Below are positions 45,976 to 59,177 of a DNA stretch of 64,000 bases, piece after piece. The first letter of the stretch is position 1. Every line of letters begins with the position of its first letter. The translations under genes and the position numbers were made by a program. Source of the DNA: Carallia brachiata (lineage: Eukaryota > Streptophyta > Magnoliopsida > Malpighiales > Rhizophoraceae); NCBI GenBank assembly GCA_021464245.1, contig JADCRB010000042.1:3331914-3395913 (forward strand), in the 5' to 3' direction. Below the pieces are notes generated by a model. It was not told where the DNA came from. It ran no database searches and was given only the letters and a program-made list of their open reading frames with translations.

Positions 45976-47578
45976 TGGTAAATATAAATATAAATATAAA
46001 TTTAATAATACGTAATATGTGAAGTTTCTGTTTGGTTCAATATGATGTTTAAGGCTAAGTTTATATGTGTGTTTAAATATTTAGCTTTCTGAGAAGAAAT
46101 ACTTAAATAAATGTGTTTAGTTAACTGAGATATCTTTTAGAGTTTTTAAAATATTAATTATAACTAATGGTTGAATAAGTATTATGAGTGCAATATAAAT
46201 AAAGGTTCATATGATGTGTTATGTAGCGTTGAATGATCTTTTTTATAGCATAAATATGTTATTTATGTTATCCTCTTACTCTAAGTAACTTGTATGAGTA
46301 TTACCCTAATATAAATATATAGATAATAGAATTAATTTCTTAATTCCAACACATTAGTATTAGAGTTTTAGTGTTAGATTTTGAGAAAATTTGAAAAAAG
46401 TGAATAAAATCAAAGAAAGAAAAAGAAGAGCATCAAAGCTCTAGTGAAGAAGTATATCCTTTTAAAAAAAAGTCTAAAGAAGAATCCTGTCAAGAGAGAG
46501 AAAGATCAGTCAAAGTGTTGTATCTGTTGGTGAAAAAAAGGCTCGTCAACAAAAGACAAAAGAAAGCTTATTAGAAAGGATAAGAGAAGTAGAAAAATAG
46601 TGAAGTCCTCAAAGAATTGGGAATTGAAAGAATGACTCTCTGTCAAAGAAAAATAAGTGTTTAAAATATAGCGTTCAGTTCTTGTATTCGTGTATGTCTC
46701 GTTCAAATTGATGCTTAAAGAGTTATTTGAAATGCTTGGATTTCCGCCAACAAATTTTTTGTGCGAGAAGTCATGACCAAATTATTTACCAACTTTTGTG
46801 GCAACAATTACATTTGAAAATTTTAATGGAATTTAAATGAATAATAGTTGTACAAGTTTTACAAAGAAGGGTGCAGAGAATTATGTTGTGTTGTTAGGAA
46901 TCAGGTACTTAAAGGAAATTTACAACATTGTCATTCAAGATGTCTATGTTTAAGAGTTAGACGAAATCAAAATTACTTTTAAAGATTTTTATGAAGAGCA
47001 TGAAAATTTGAAGAAGAGCTATGATAAAGTGATTAAAGAGTTAAAATGAATTGAAGTTAAAAATAATGAAAGAGAGAGAAATGAAAAATTTTAGAAATTA
47101 AGAGGCTGGGATACATTCTCGTACAAAAAAAAAATGGACAAATTTGTGAAGTTCGTGATTTTACTTCAGGTTGCAATCCAAGAGGTCGTATAAAAAAATT
47201 AAAGGAGAAAAAGAGAAATTCAAGTTTATGAGTGGGTGTTGAAGATAAATATAAATTTGATAATATCGTAGTATGTGAGGTTTATATATTGTTCAATGTG
47301 AAGTTCAAGTCTAAGTTTATATGTGTATTTAAAATATTTAATTTTTTGATAATATATTTAAATTAATGTGTTTAGTAGATTGAGATGTCTTTTAAAGTTT
47401 CTAAAATATTAATTATGATTAAAAGGTTATATAAGTATCAGAAGTGCAAAACAAATAGGAATTTATATCATGTGTTATATAATATGGAGTGATTATTATT
47501 TACATAATATAAATGTATTGTTTATATTATTCTCCTAGTTCATATAATTCGAGTGATGCTTATTTCTTAACTCCAATA
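45976..47578 (+). mobile_element. Small non-autonomous Copia-type element with both LTRs
   Basis: 5' LTR 45976-46351, 3' LTR 47237-47578. The primer site TAGTATTAGAG (a decayed TGGTATCAGAG) follows the 5' LTR, and a GAGTGGG purine stretch precedes the 3' LTR. The 885-bp interior has only stop-ridden fragments, for example a segment reading YEEHENLKKSYDKVIKEL that could come from gag. Flanks are GATAT and GATGA. Copy 1 has a solo LTR at the same place (2819-3195). Confidence 0.8.
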
Positions 47579-50349
47579 GATGAACCTTTTATACTAATGA
47601 CAAAAAGAAAAAGGGGAAGTAGACAAAGTAGCACCTTTGTCATTAATTTTTTTTTTTTTTTTTTTTTTAGAGGTGTAGACAAAGCAAGCTCCATCGGTCC
47701 TTTATTTGGTATTTGTGTGTAAACTAGTCTCTCCCGACTCCCCCAACAACCATGACAAGAAGTTAGGTCTCATATTTCTGGCCTTAGAGTAAATTAACTG
47801 ACAAAGAAAAGGTTAAAAATGGTTATGTGAAGTTCAACCTATCACTGGGAGGCAACTAAAGTGGTTGCTGCGTCATTTATCAGCAAAGACCAATGATTGG
47901 CGGGCAGGAATTCTTGGGTGCAGCAGCATCATAACTCTCTGGAAAGCTCACACCGCCTAGCTAATTACATATATAAATATTTACATAACTCTTTGGCAAG
48001 CTCACGCTGGTTAGGTACTTTATTACCAAACCGACAAAAAAAATCACATAAAATTATAGTTAATTTTCAATTTTAACTATTAGTTAAAGTTAGTTCAGAA
48101 GTAAAGAAATTTGAACCGTTCATTACAATTCGCCTCTAATTTCAACTGTTGATTACATTTAGCCTACTGTTCAACAAAACATATGCATACTACAACTAAT
48201 GGTTCAATTTTTCAAATTTAATCTTGTATCCAATTATATATGTAACAGCCCTTTCCAATTTCATTTTTTGTGTTTTTTTAACAATTTTGTCGCGATCCAA
48301 CCTGATTACACCAATTTACGGTTCAATCGTGATTAAACTAGCGGTGGAACTGAAATTTAATTAAATATAACTTTTTAATTAATTATTATAAGCGATTACA
48401 CACCTGTAATAAACTATAAATCATAATTGAATGCAGAAAATTATTGTCTACATACACTGTTAATTAAATGAAACGAAAAAAAAAATCATATATGATGTAT
48501 TTTGATTAAAAATTAAATTTAAAGGTAATTGACAAAAGAACTATAGCAAGAGTTGTTTGTCTAATAAACTTTATAGCCTTAATAACTAAATTACAAGTTT
48601 AGACAAAGTTAAGGACTCAAACACAAGTTCAGATAAAGTTTACGTAAGAACTTATAGGTTTATATAAAGTTTAAATGCCAATTAAAGCGAAACTAGCTAG
48701 CATATTTTTTCCTATTCAATTTGATTATTTGTCAATTTTTCTCCAGAACTTTTTTTTGGTCAAACTGAAATTTGATTTCAATTTATAACATTGCCTTCAT
48801 GCACTCCGCCGATTGCATACATGAAGGGTATATACATATATAAAAAGAGAAAGAGGGTGATTTCAGCGCAAATAAAATAACTCGGAAAAGAGTTAAAGTT
48901 GGCATTGATTCTACGCGTTGGAAAACAATGTTTTTAATTTTAAAATTTTTGTCAAAAACACTGATTTATAAAAAAAATATTATATCTTTATTTAGTAAAT
49001 GTTGTTGGCAGCTCACCTTTAACTTTTTTCTGACAAAATTTTTCTATAACTACCATAAATTGTCCAAAGAGAAATACTTTGTCATTCGTTCCGCAGTATA
49101 ACAATTAACGTCGCCACACCCCACCGTCGTTTATTTTATGTTTACGTCACTACATGCATGATCAATGATTCAACATCTAATATATCACGCAATGTGTGGT
49201 TAAAAAAAATCGTGCAATGTGCAAAATGCATGTACAAATGTCTCTTCGCTGACTTCACTGATTTGGCTTCTCTGTGTCCTCTGAGATCGCGGTTTTGATA
49301 CGACACAGAAGACTTATGAATACATAATCATAATAATTCTTAATTGTAAAATTTATATTTTTTTATGTATAATAATTAATAATTATTATTAAATAATATC
49401 TATATTTAAGTATATAAAGTTAAATTTAAAAAAAATTTTATTTTTTTCTCTCAATGTGTGACAAATTTTTATAAATTTGTAACTAAAAATATTAAAATAT
49501 ATTATAATCATCAAAATTCATTGCAATTAAAAAGGATTATAATTCTATAAACTAATTAATATGAATAATTAATAATTAAATAAGAATTTTTTTAATTTAT
49601 ATAGTACTACTTTGACTCTAATTAAATATTTATAATTATAAATTTTTTTAATAAAATAAAATAATGAAGAATAATTAAAAGTTATTTAAGAATTCTCATT
49701 TTTTTTAAAAAAAAAAGATTAAGAAAATCTCTTATATTTATCTATTTTTTTACTAAAAGAAAAAAAATAACTATGCTTAAATTTCCTGAAAAGAGAAAAA
49801 AAAAATTACTCCCAATTCTTTCTTTTTTTCTTAAAAAATGTTTATTTCTTACAAAAAGTTAAAAACTTCTTTCAAAAATCATGCTCACCATTAAAATTTC
49901 TTTTTATTTCTTCTTTTAAATAAAATAAAATGTTAAAAAATATCATTAAATCTACGCTATTACTAACAATAGTATGATTCTATGTCTAAAGAGTATTCAT
50001 TTCCCATAACAAAATTCTTGCCAAATACCAGCTCAAGGAACACCCTATGCAGTAGTGCTACTTCTTTTTTTTTTTTAATTATTTATCGGAGAACCTATGT
50101 CGAAGGAGAGAAGAATGAGGAAGGTGAAATTCAAATCTCCCACCTCTCCCCTCAAAAAAAAAAAACAAAAACAAAATCAACCGTCATCGAAACAAATCTA
50201 AGTGATTACGGTAATGTCTCTCATAACAGGTAGTTAAATCCCAAAACTATCCCGTCTCAGCCTGCACTCACTACCTTATGCCACCCTACAACAATGCCAA
50301 AAACTCCGTGTCCCTCCCAAGCTATGCCACATCTTTGTCAATGGATTGG
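47579..50349. other. Intergenic, shared with copy 1
   Basis: Aligns with 3196-3576 and 5651-7870. It contains the Helitron empty site near 47985 and an extra AT-rich piece at 49400-49980. No gene is seen. Confidence 0.6.
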
Positions 50350-50367
50350 CGAAATGGTTCCCGCCAG

Positions 50368-50876
50368 ATAGAAGGATAGGGAAGTGGCTTTAAAAAAATC
50401 TGATGGAAATGGAAAAGGATAGGGACTAGACTTCTTTTTGCATGGTTATAGTGATATAACTAGAATGTTATGTAAGTATTGCGTTAAAAATCTTTTTGAT
50501 TGGGTTAGGGATTACAGATAGAAGTGGCTGGAGGCTTGGAGGTGTGGGATGTCTTCTTTGACGGTTGATGGGTAGTTTTGTGGAATGAGGGGTCTGATGT
50601 ATGACTTAGGGTGGTCCAGTGGAGTCTGGTCTTTGCCTATCTTGGTTGTTTACTTTTATTTGTCTCCTTTGATGGTTGATGGGTAGTTTTTGTGTATGGT
50701 CTGGGGTGGTCCAGCGGTGTTCTGGGGTCTTTTGTGATGCCAATTTTAAGTAAGTTCTAATTTAGGTGTTGTAAAGTTTTAGCTCTAGTTTTGGTGCAGC
50801 GTGTACTTTTTCGAGGATCCTTATTATTGAAGGATTCCTCTAATATACTAATTTGCTGTAAAAAAAAAAAAAAAAA
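50368..50876 (+). mobile_element. 5'-truncated LINE tail, 509 bp
   Basis: It ends in 17 A residues (50860-50876) and is flanked by CGAAATGGTTCCCGCCAG (50350-50367) and CGAAATGGTTCCCGTCAG (50877-50894). Copy 1 has the single site near 7866. The sequence is a G/T-rich 3' untranslated region of an L1-type element, from a different family than 22201-25112. Confidence 0.9.
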
Positions 50877-50894
50877 CGAAATGGTTCCCGTCAG

Positions 50895-53160
50895 TCTGCT
50901 TATGACAAAAACACACCGTCTGAAACCTGACATACTCGGTAATGATGTTTGAGATGCCGTGAAAAACAGAGACACATCGGCCATGAGCTAATTTCTTCTT
51001 TATTCGTCTACGCACAAACGCCTTTTGATTTTACAAAGTTGCCAACGTGAAAAATGATACATGAGAGAGGGCGGCGAGAGAGACATATTAACCTTTTCCT
51101 AGAGAATTATCTTTTTGTCTTCGCAACATGATGGCTACATTGACAAATGATTCCCAAACACTAGATTTTTCTTTGGTTTCTGTGCTTTTTTTTTCATTTC
51201 CCTTTCTCATAGAGAAGCCAAAGGGACTGTAAAAGGTTTGATTGTCGAGTAAAAAAAAACATAATGACTTAATAATTTCATATATGTCCATATATATATA
51301 TATATATATATGCAGGCAGGTAATAGGTAGATCAGTAAAAATGTTATTCATATCGGTCCTTGGGTTTTAGATGGGTGGAATCTTCATATGATAGCGCAAA
51401 TCCTAATTTGTGACTGCAAAGTTCCCTAACAATAGTTACCACAATACCTAATTAACCGTATAATTTTTTTTTTTTTTGAACAGCATAGGGATTTTTTTAA
51501 CCGTATAGTTATTGATCGTATTAGCAACAATGTTTTTAAGTTCTGTTTGCTAGGGCCAAACATGATTGCAATTTACAACTATCATTAATGACAACGTGCA
51601 ACTTGTTATTGGGAGGGATTCAACGACAAGGGCTTTAATCCAAGATACTAGCAGCCTGTGTGTGGTTTGCGTGATGAAGCAATGAAATGGACTGAATTGC
51701 CAAAAAAAAATAAAATAAAATTATTGACTGCTAATTGTAAATTAAAATTTTGATGTTTGTCAAAGATATAATTATAATTTGAAAATCTTTCTATATTTAT
51801 CTTGATTGCAGTAATCATTTCTGATTACAGTAATCTCCTCTGATGACAATACTATCTTTGATATTTTTTATTATTATATGATTCTTTTTATTGTTTGATG
51901 ATTATATAATTATTATAAGATTATGTAATTATTATAGACTATTTACTTATTTTATTATATATAACCTTAAACGACTTTTTACAGTGATACAATTTTTACA
52001 TTCCCAAATTCTCTCTTCTTATATTACTTCTGTCGCATTCCCAATTTACTTTTCTCATATAAATTTTGTCTATAGATGTTTATAAACTGTCCAACCCGCC
52101 AAAAAATAAAGAGAGATGCTAGATGATAAATCGAAGAGGCCAAAACATTATTTGATGTTATATCGTTTACTCCTTTTTTTTCTTTTTTTTTTTGGTATGT
52201 CTATCCTCTGATCCTTTTTTTTATGAACTGCTATTCTTTTGTTTTCTCCCCGCAACTAACGTGCTCTTTTTTCCTAATAAAATTGCAGTTTCCGCAGAAG
52301 TTGATGAAGTCTCCCCGTGCAATGATGGTTCAAAATGCAATTAGTTAGCTACAACCAGGGACAGCAAGTGATGAAGCTCAAATCAGAAATTTAGTGTTCT
52401 ATGTAACCTTGTCTAATATTGTTTTTAACTTCTTTTGTTTAATTAAGCATATTGTAATAGAATTTAAAAAAATGCCTAGGATTCTATATTTTAGTCTGCA
52501 ACTATCCGCTTGCAACAATCTGCAACCACCATATTATTTTTGATGGTTTGAAATGGTTGATGGATTGGCTGTAGATAGTATTTTAGAAAAACTGCTATCC
52601 ACAATTTGATGTAACTTTTGCTATAAAATTATCCAATCCAATCCGCAAACACCTATACTTTTGTCAGTGCTAATTCTATACTATTAAGTATGAAAAGCAG
52701 TTAGTATACTAAAAGTTACTTCAAATAATTTGATTTTTCTCAAAAGCGGGTCCAATGGGCACTGCCTACTCTATCACCTCCCTTGTTGCGGTGGTTGTGT
52801 CTGTGTCTGCTTGAGAGAGAGAGAAAAACCCACCAATCATACTTTTTTTTTTAAAAAAACACTAGGTGGTATAAACTTAAGGGGCACACATGGGCATCCA
52901 ATCCATTCAAATGAATCTAACAACTTTGTTTTTTTTTAAGAAAAAATATTTGTGTGCCCATTTTTAGCGTGTTAATTCATGTGTTAAATGCAATGCACTA
53001 AAATTGATAGTATTACAATAAGATTATTAATATTTACAATAAAAAATAAAATTTATAATTTTTATTTAAAAATTTATCAATTTTATTGTATTCAACACAC
53101 TAATTAACATGTAAAAAATACACATGTATTAATGTTCTTTCTTGAATTTAATTATTCAAC

Positions 53161-53201
<41 letters not shown>

Positions 53202-53329
53202 TGTACTATCACTCTGTATCTATATGTTTTCACTTAAGAATGAACCTAAGTTTTTCTTCTTTTATTGTCCCTCATGTTTTAATTTCGGTTGGGCGGTTGC
53301 TGAAGAAGAATGAGGGAATTAAGAATAGG
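50895..53329. other. Intergenic region upstream of NAC copy 2
   Basis: Aligns with 7875-10280. It contains AT microsatellites at 51290-51311 and 53164-53200. No gene is recognised. Confidence 0.6.
53164..53200. repeat. (AT)n microsatellite
   Basis: About 18 AT units; copy 1 has only a few at the matching place (10143-10153). Confidence 0.95.
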
Positions 53330-53560
53330 CCCTATCATCCATCTATACGGTTGTTTAAGGGGTGCTTTTCTGAGGAGATATTAAGGTCGAGGGTCATCGT
53401 TCGATGGGGGCGTGCCCCCTGCACTCTTTGGCTGCTAGCTAACCAAGCTGCCCCCACCTCGGACCCCACATCTGTTACCGTGCACCCTGGGCCCCACTTA
53501 CAAAGTTTCCAAAAAAGATTCCCTTTCCCTGTCTGATTTAGGTAGGTGGCTCTTCTCAGT
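53330..53560 (+). promoter_or_regulatory. GC-richer distal promoter block of NAC copy 2
   Basis: Partner of 10281-10520. The inverted repeat GGGGGC-GT-GCCCCC (53406-53419) and GGCCCCAC are kept. Function is inferred from conservation. Confidence 0.45.
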
Positions 53561-54074
53561 CGACGCATAGTAAAAGCTAACCCCACACTTTGGAGAATGC
53601 ATTATACGAGTTAATTTATATGCGTGTAAGTAGTAACTATGCATCGTAAGAGTGAAAGTGATAATTTAATAATAATTTTATATATTTTTTAATTTACTGT
53701 TTGAGCTTAAGTTTTAATAGTATTGTTTGAAGGTTTTGGTTTTTAAATTTGTTTGATTTGATTGTTGATTACGTACTACTGATTTTAAATGTAATAATTT
53801 TTATGATTAGTTTGAGGTGTTGACTTGAGGTTAGCAGTATTTGAAGTCAACAATACTTGAGTATTAAGTCCCTTCTTTTAAATAGAGTTGAACGAGACAT
53901 TCATAATCTATAGACTTAGACATATATAGATTTTTTTTTTGTTCGCTCAAAAAAAAAAAAGAAAGAAATTGTAGCCGTACAGTCATGGATGGTCATCACC
54001 GTGAAACTTGCTTTCCTCGTCATTCCTCCTTTCTCTCGTGTGTATCTTTGGCTTCTTATGTCCTAAAGCACATG

Positions 54075-54081
54075 TATATAT
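54075..54081 (+). promoter_or_regulatory. TATA box of NAC copy 2
   Basis: Same TATATATA-type box as in copy 1, about 155 bases before the start codon, inside a nearly identical proximal promoter. Confidence 0.6.
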
Positions 54082-54234
54082 AGTGTGCTTTATACATATG
54101 CTTCCCTTATAAGACACTTACAAACACCATATTAATTGGTTACTCCCTTAGCTAGTTACTATCTCCATTTTCTATATCAGCTTTGTCCTTACTGATATAT
54201 AGTTGTTCTAGCTCTAGTAATATTACTTGTTCAA

Positions 54235-56168
54235 ATGTCAGCGAATATGAGCATATCTGTTAATGGGCAATCTCAGGTCCCTCCAGGCTTCCGATTCCAT
54301 CCAACGGAAGAGGAGCTCTTGCATTATTACTTGAAGAAGAAAGTCTCGTTTGAGAACATCGACTTGGATGTCATTCGTGAAGTTGATCTTAATAAGCTCG
54401 AACCATGGGATATTCAAGGTGCCTGGTGCCTCTCTATTCTGTAATCCACACAAGCACACACAGATATATATCCATTTGGGTTGAAAATTGGAAAACTGAT
54501 AACTTGTCAAGAGATCTGAAATATCGTATGTACATTAATTGTCTTGATTTCTGCAATTTTTGGGTTTTTTTTTTTTTTTTTTGGGTTGTTGGCAGAGAGA
54601 TGCAAAATAGGAACAACCCCTCAAAATGACTGGTACTTTTTTAGCCACAAGGACAAGAAGTATCCCACAGGAACCCGCACAAATCGTGCAACCGCTGCTG
54701 GGTTTTGGAAGGCTACTGGCCGTGACAAGGTGATATACAGCAATGGGAGGCGGATTGGAATGAGGAAAACTCTAGTGTTCTACAAAGGCCGAGCCCCACA
54801 TGGTCAAAAATCCGACTGGATTATGCATGAATACAGACTCGACGATAATACTGCTGACATCACTGTAAGTAATTTTGTCCGCTTTGATAGACCGGCAAAG
54901 CTACTGTTTAGGGAACTTTGTCTCGCTTTCTGGGAGGAAATTTCAACCAACCTACACTTTATTAGAATTAATATATAATTTATGTCTTAATCACTTAAAT
55001 TATTGAAGGAAATGGAATTTTAATACGATATCAAAGTTTTGTGTATGGAAAAAATAATATTAGAAGAGTCACCCCAAATAGAAGGTCCGAACAATACTCG
55101 AATCAAATTAATTAGGATCTAAATAAACTTCTCAATATCAAGATCTTACACCAAAAAATATAATATTAGAATTTTATGATCAAGTGTCTTATATTCGAAT
55201 TTCGTACTCTCACAATTAATTATAAATTTTTATAAGTATGATAAATCTATCTTTCATTTATACTTTCAACCTAATAAATATGTAAATTTAATATATTATT
55301 TATACCTTTTCTAAAAATTTAAATTTTTAAAATAAATGATTTCTTAAAACATATATCTATAATGAGTTAATCATCTATTTATATTGTGTTAATTATTTCC
55401 AACTGTATCTAGATCACCAATGTTACGGGAGAGGCAACACAGGAAGAAGGATGGGTTGTTTGTCGTATTTTCAAGAAGAAAAATCACCACAAAACCCTAG
55501 ACAGTCCTTTGAGTTCATCCTCCATTATCACTGGTAGTGCTGCAGAGCCGAGGACCCAGATGTTCACTTCATTTAATGATGGTGCTCTGGATCAAATACT
55601 TCAACACATGGGAAGGCCAAGGCCTTGTAAGGAAGAAAATGGAGCAAACATTGATAGTGCCAACAGATTTCTCAGGGCAATTGATACAGTGGCTACCAGC
55701 TGCAATGTCTACAATGACAGATTCATGCAGCTTCCAAGCCTGGAAAGCCCAAACACCACCAGTAGCCAAAGTTGTTACCAACCCGTAATCACAGACATTG
55801 AAGATTCAACAACCAATTGCAACCAGGTGAGTTGCACCGATCCCAACCGGCCGGTTAATCCCATGGACTCAGCTGGCCTGATCACCAGCTGGGCAGCCCT
55901 CGATCGCCTGGTGGCTTCTCAACTTAATGGCCAAAACGAAACTTCCAGGCAACTAGCCTGCTTCAATGACCCTGCCACGGCCTATGGCAGCCCAACCAAT
56001 CCACAAGATGATCTCCATTTTCCTGCAGCCTTAAGATCATCGTTTTCTTTGCTATCCAACAGGTCCTACCATGGAAATCAAGATTACAACAGCGAGGTTG
56101 ACCTGTGGAATTTTGCCACTCGATCATCTTCCGACCCCATATGCCACTTGTCAAATCCTAGCGCATAA
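54235..56168 (+). CDS. NST1-like NAC transcription factor, copy 2, intact
   Basis: Exons are 54235-54418, 54596-54864 and 55413-56168, with GT..AG introns of 177 and 548 bases, giving 402 codons. Exons 1-2 (151 codons) and the start of exon 3 encode the NAC DNA-binding domain, with the WKATGRDK loop and [11 protein letters not shown] end. The tail has LPSLESP (258-264, LP-box), [14 protein letters not shown] (310-323, WQ-box) and a DLWNF end motif (381-385), the layout of NST/SND1 secondary-wall regulators. Arabidopsis NST1 is about 365 residues, so this tail is somewhat long. It would act in the nucleus, binding secondary-wall NAC elements to switch on MYB and cell-wall genes; that role is inferred from family. 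No defect is seen. Exons 1-2 differ from copy 1 by a single silent base. NST1 versus NST2/SND1 orthology is not settled. Confidence 0.9.
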
Positions 56169-57702
56169 CAGAATTACCCCTTCATCACATGTAATCATTA
56201 TCGTATAGTTCGTAAAGTCAGATGACTATTATGGCAGCAGCTATATGTAATAATGTTGGTGATGATTTAACATAAAGACATAGAAAAAAGTTAAAGAGAG
56301 GTAGAGTTCGCAGATGGGGTGGCACTGTCAATCATTAACTTTTTCTTCATCAACATCATAACATGTGTACAATTCTCAGTTTTGTTAGCCGTAGAAATTA
56401 ATCTAGAGCTAACAGTGGGTGGTAAGATAGTATCTTTCTAACTGCACGCTAACAATTTCCCCCCTTTTTAATTAATGCTATTGTCAATAAGATGTTTCGC
56501 GATAATCATTACTAGGTTGAGTTCGAATTCTGCTGCTAGACTGTTGCTATAGTTTTTGTGAATAAATTATACGTAAATCACTCTCACATTATAACCCTAA
56601 AATGAGATATTCCTACTCTTAAATTTTTTTTAGACAAAAAAATAAAAATCTTTATCATAATGATTTTTGAACACGGCACTCACATGGTTTGTCGGTTTGT
56701 TTGAACTGCCGAGCCGATATCTCGACTTATTTTGTTGCATAACATCCATGCAATATGGGAAATGGTCGCAGTAGGACTAGCGGGCCTTCGCCATCGTCTG
56801 ACCAACCCCAGCCAAGCGTACGTAACCCCACCCAAGCGTCCAATTGGCAAAGTTTGATCTGCAGTTACGAGTATCAAGAGTCTAACTAATACTAATTATA
56901 CAAGCAATATAGTGCTTTATCTTCTCCCAGGTATGCAGGTGAACCGAATAAAAATGGGGTTACTTCATGGACATTATTTGCTGCTATTTAAGAATAATGT
57001 TAGGTTACTTATACTTTTACTAATTCTTGTTTATTAATTGAAAGTGATGGATTTTGCAATAGATATCCATATGTACCAATCGCATTTATAACACGGCCAT
57101 GGGGCTGATTTCCCGTTCTTGATTTTTCTTTAGTTTGCGTTTTTTTTTTTAAGTCCGTCCAACTAAGTATGTAGTTAGCAAAAAAAAGTAATCACATATT
57201 CAAGAAGCAAATTAAGATATAATATGGATGATTGTTAATAATGACGGCGAATATTATGTTTTCGGTTTTTATAAACTTGCAATCAAAAGTTGTAAATATC
57301 TCTTAGTCAAAGATAGTTATCCACACATGGGTCCACGGCTCTTGGTAAAGTGACTAAATCACTGTAATTTTTTTCATTTCAATAAATTATTTAACTCAAA
57401 CTAAACTTAAATAAAGCATTTACGCCTATACAAATCGTCAATTTCAATACAAAATGTATTTCTAACACAACTTTTGACGAGTTAAATCCATTTAATTTCT
57501 CACTTCACAAATATTTGAAACCAATAATAGTTACATTTATAATTAAACAGGCAACTTTTTATGATTATTGTAAGGTACAGATGATTAATTAGTGAAACTC
57601 TAACTGTCAATATTTGCATATTTTATGAATTAAGATGTATTTATATAATTTATAGTTACACATTTTATATTCAATAATTTTTTTTTTTGTCGGAGTAAAT
57701 GA
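56169..57702. other. 3' flank of NAC copy 2
   Basis: Aligns with pieces of 13084-21100 in copy 1, and contains the uninterrupted sites for the CACTA fragment, the nested solo LTRs, the LINE and the solo LTR at 19529. No gene is seen. Confidence 0.7.
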
Positions 57703-57724
57703 GTGTGTGTGTGTGTGTGTGTGT
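57703..57724. repeat. (GT)n microsatellite
   Basis: Eleven GT units; copy 1 has a shorter interrupted tract near 21131. Confidence 0.95.
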
Positions 57725-57950
57725 ATTGTATTTTAATTTCATAATCATCTATTTTAGTAAGTATTTTGAATTGATTATCATATAATCTTTCTACAATTAT
57801 TTTGTTACATTTACATTGAATGAATCATCATTAACAAACAATTTTGTGTGCATATCACATTTCTGTATATATTGTTGACTTGGCCATGCAAGTTAGCTTG
57901 GTGGCATTTTGAGCCGACAGAAAATTGTCCTATATGCTATGAGTAAAATA

Positions 57951-58309
57951 AAACTTTAGTACTTAAGGAAAACCCGAGGTTTATAGTTTATATCTCCATT
58001 TTTAAGGTTTCGGAATCTAATCATTAGATAGGAAATATGAGATTTATCAAACTAAAAAGAAATATTTCTGTTTCTATGATTCAATATCTATGTTTCTCTA
58101 GTTCACAGCTTAATAAGATTTTTAGTGAAAAAAAGAATTTATGAGAGTTAAAAAGGATTTTACCACTTCTACAGTTCTACTTTATTATAAAGACAATGAT
58201 CGGTAACTGTGAATTTGTAATTCAAACTATATTCGTAATATCAGTAAGTGAGAGGTTAACAAATTAATTAGTTCAGATTTAAAAAAATTCAAAAAAAAAA
58301 TTTTACCAA
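57951..58309. other. Intergenic
   Basis: AT-rich DNA beyond the duplication border. Nothing is recognised. Confidence 0.6.
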
Positions 58310-58505
58310 GTTACTGGCACGAACGTTCGTGCAGCGTCCCCAACGGGAAGATCACCGCAATCAGATCTCTCTTGAGGAGCATGGAGGATGCCAAAAGGTA
58401 TTCCGAAGTCAAGTCTATCTCTCCGACATGTCCGATGACAAGTCTTGCCTGAAGAAGAAGGTGGCTTGGCTCCGCAGCGACTCTGAAGGAAGCGTGTAAG
58501 CACAT
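58310..58505 (+). pseudogene. GC-richer fragment with an open frame, unidentified
   Basis: About 190 bases are clearly richer in G+C than their surroundings. One + strand frame is open from about 58314 to a TAA at 58497-58499 and reads, in part, EDHRNQISLEEHGGCQKVF and SDMSDDKSCLKKKVAWLR. It has no start codon and could be an isolated exon or captured gene piece. I do not recognise the family. The - strand also has open frames, so coding is uncertain. Confidence 0.3.
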
Positions 58506-58623
58506 CGATAGCAGTCGAGTTCTTTTTTTTTTTCTAATTTTTAATTTGACTTATTTAAAATATAAGTTAAATTAATGTAATTTTAAATTTTATATTAAAT
58601 TAATGTAATTTTAAATGTTTTAT

Positions 58624-59166
58624 GGATTCTTTCAGGTTTTCTAACCCTTAAATGGGAGTTGATGGCGCTGCTTTTGGTAAGCCAGGTCCTGCAAATACTT
58701 GCGGTGTTTTAAGAAATCATAGAACCAATTTTATTTGTATTTTCGCATGTCCGGTGGATTGTTTAGATTTAAATGTCGCTAAAGTCTTAGCTGTTGTAAA
58801 AGTTCTTGAACTGATTGTCAATAATCCCTCTTGTCAAAGATGTTCACTCCACATTGAATCAAATTCTCACAATGTTATTTCTTGGATAACTAAAGATATT
58901 CTAAGACCATGGAAGTTTAGAGAAATTTTTACACTTAGCAAGAAGCACCTTAATTGTCTTGCTAATTGTGTTTTCAAGCATATTAGTAGGACTGTCAACT
59001 CTACTGCTAATACCCTTACTAAGATAGCTGTAGATAAAAATTCAAATTTTATCGCACGATTATGATTTTTTTTTTTTTATTTTCTTTCTTTTGGGACTTT
59101 TTTTTAACCCTTTTATAATATTTTCTTTCATTAATATATATTTTTTTTTTACTGATTCATTATAAA
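58624..59166 (+). mobile_element. 5'-truncated LINE 3' end with RNase H fragment
   Basis: A 137-codon frame (58652-59065) matches the RNase H end of the LINE family at 22201-25112 and 18003-18983, followed by the same 3' tail (ACTGATTCAT, then a short A-run). Two catalytic-region residues differ from the other copies: IESDSHN is IESNSHN, and the Glu of AEVLAV is Lys. AAATGTTTTAT (58613-58623) and AAATGTTATAT (59167-59177) may be the target duplication. Confidence 0.85.
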
Positions 59167-59177
59167 AAATGTTATAT

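Larger units (their letters stand above)
44275..57950 (+). repeat. Segmental duplication, copy 2
   Basis: Collinear with copy 1 (1-21610), same orientation. It begins near CAGTACTTACTAGTAATAAA, matching base 1, and similarity ends near 57945. It is shorter because it lacks most of the insertions found in copy 1. Copy 2-specific differences are the two-LTR element kept at 45976, an unassigned insertion of about 320 bases near 45135-45455, an AT-rich insertion near 49400-49980 and a LINE tail at 50368. Confidence 0.9.
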
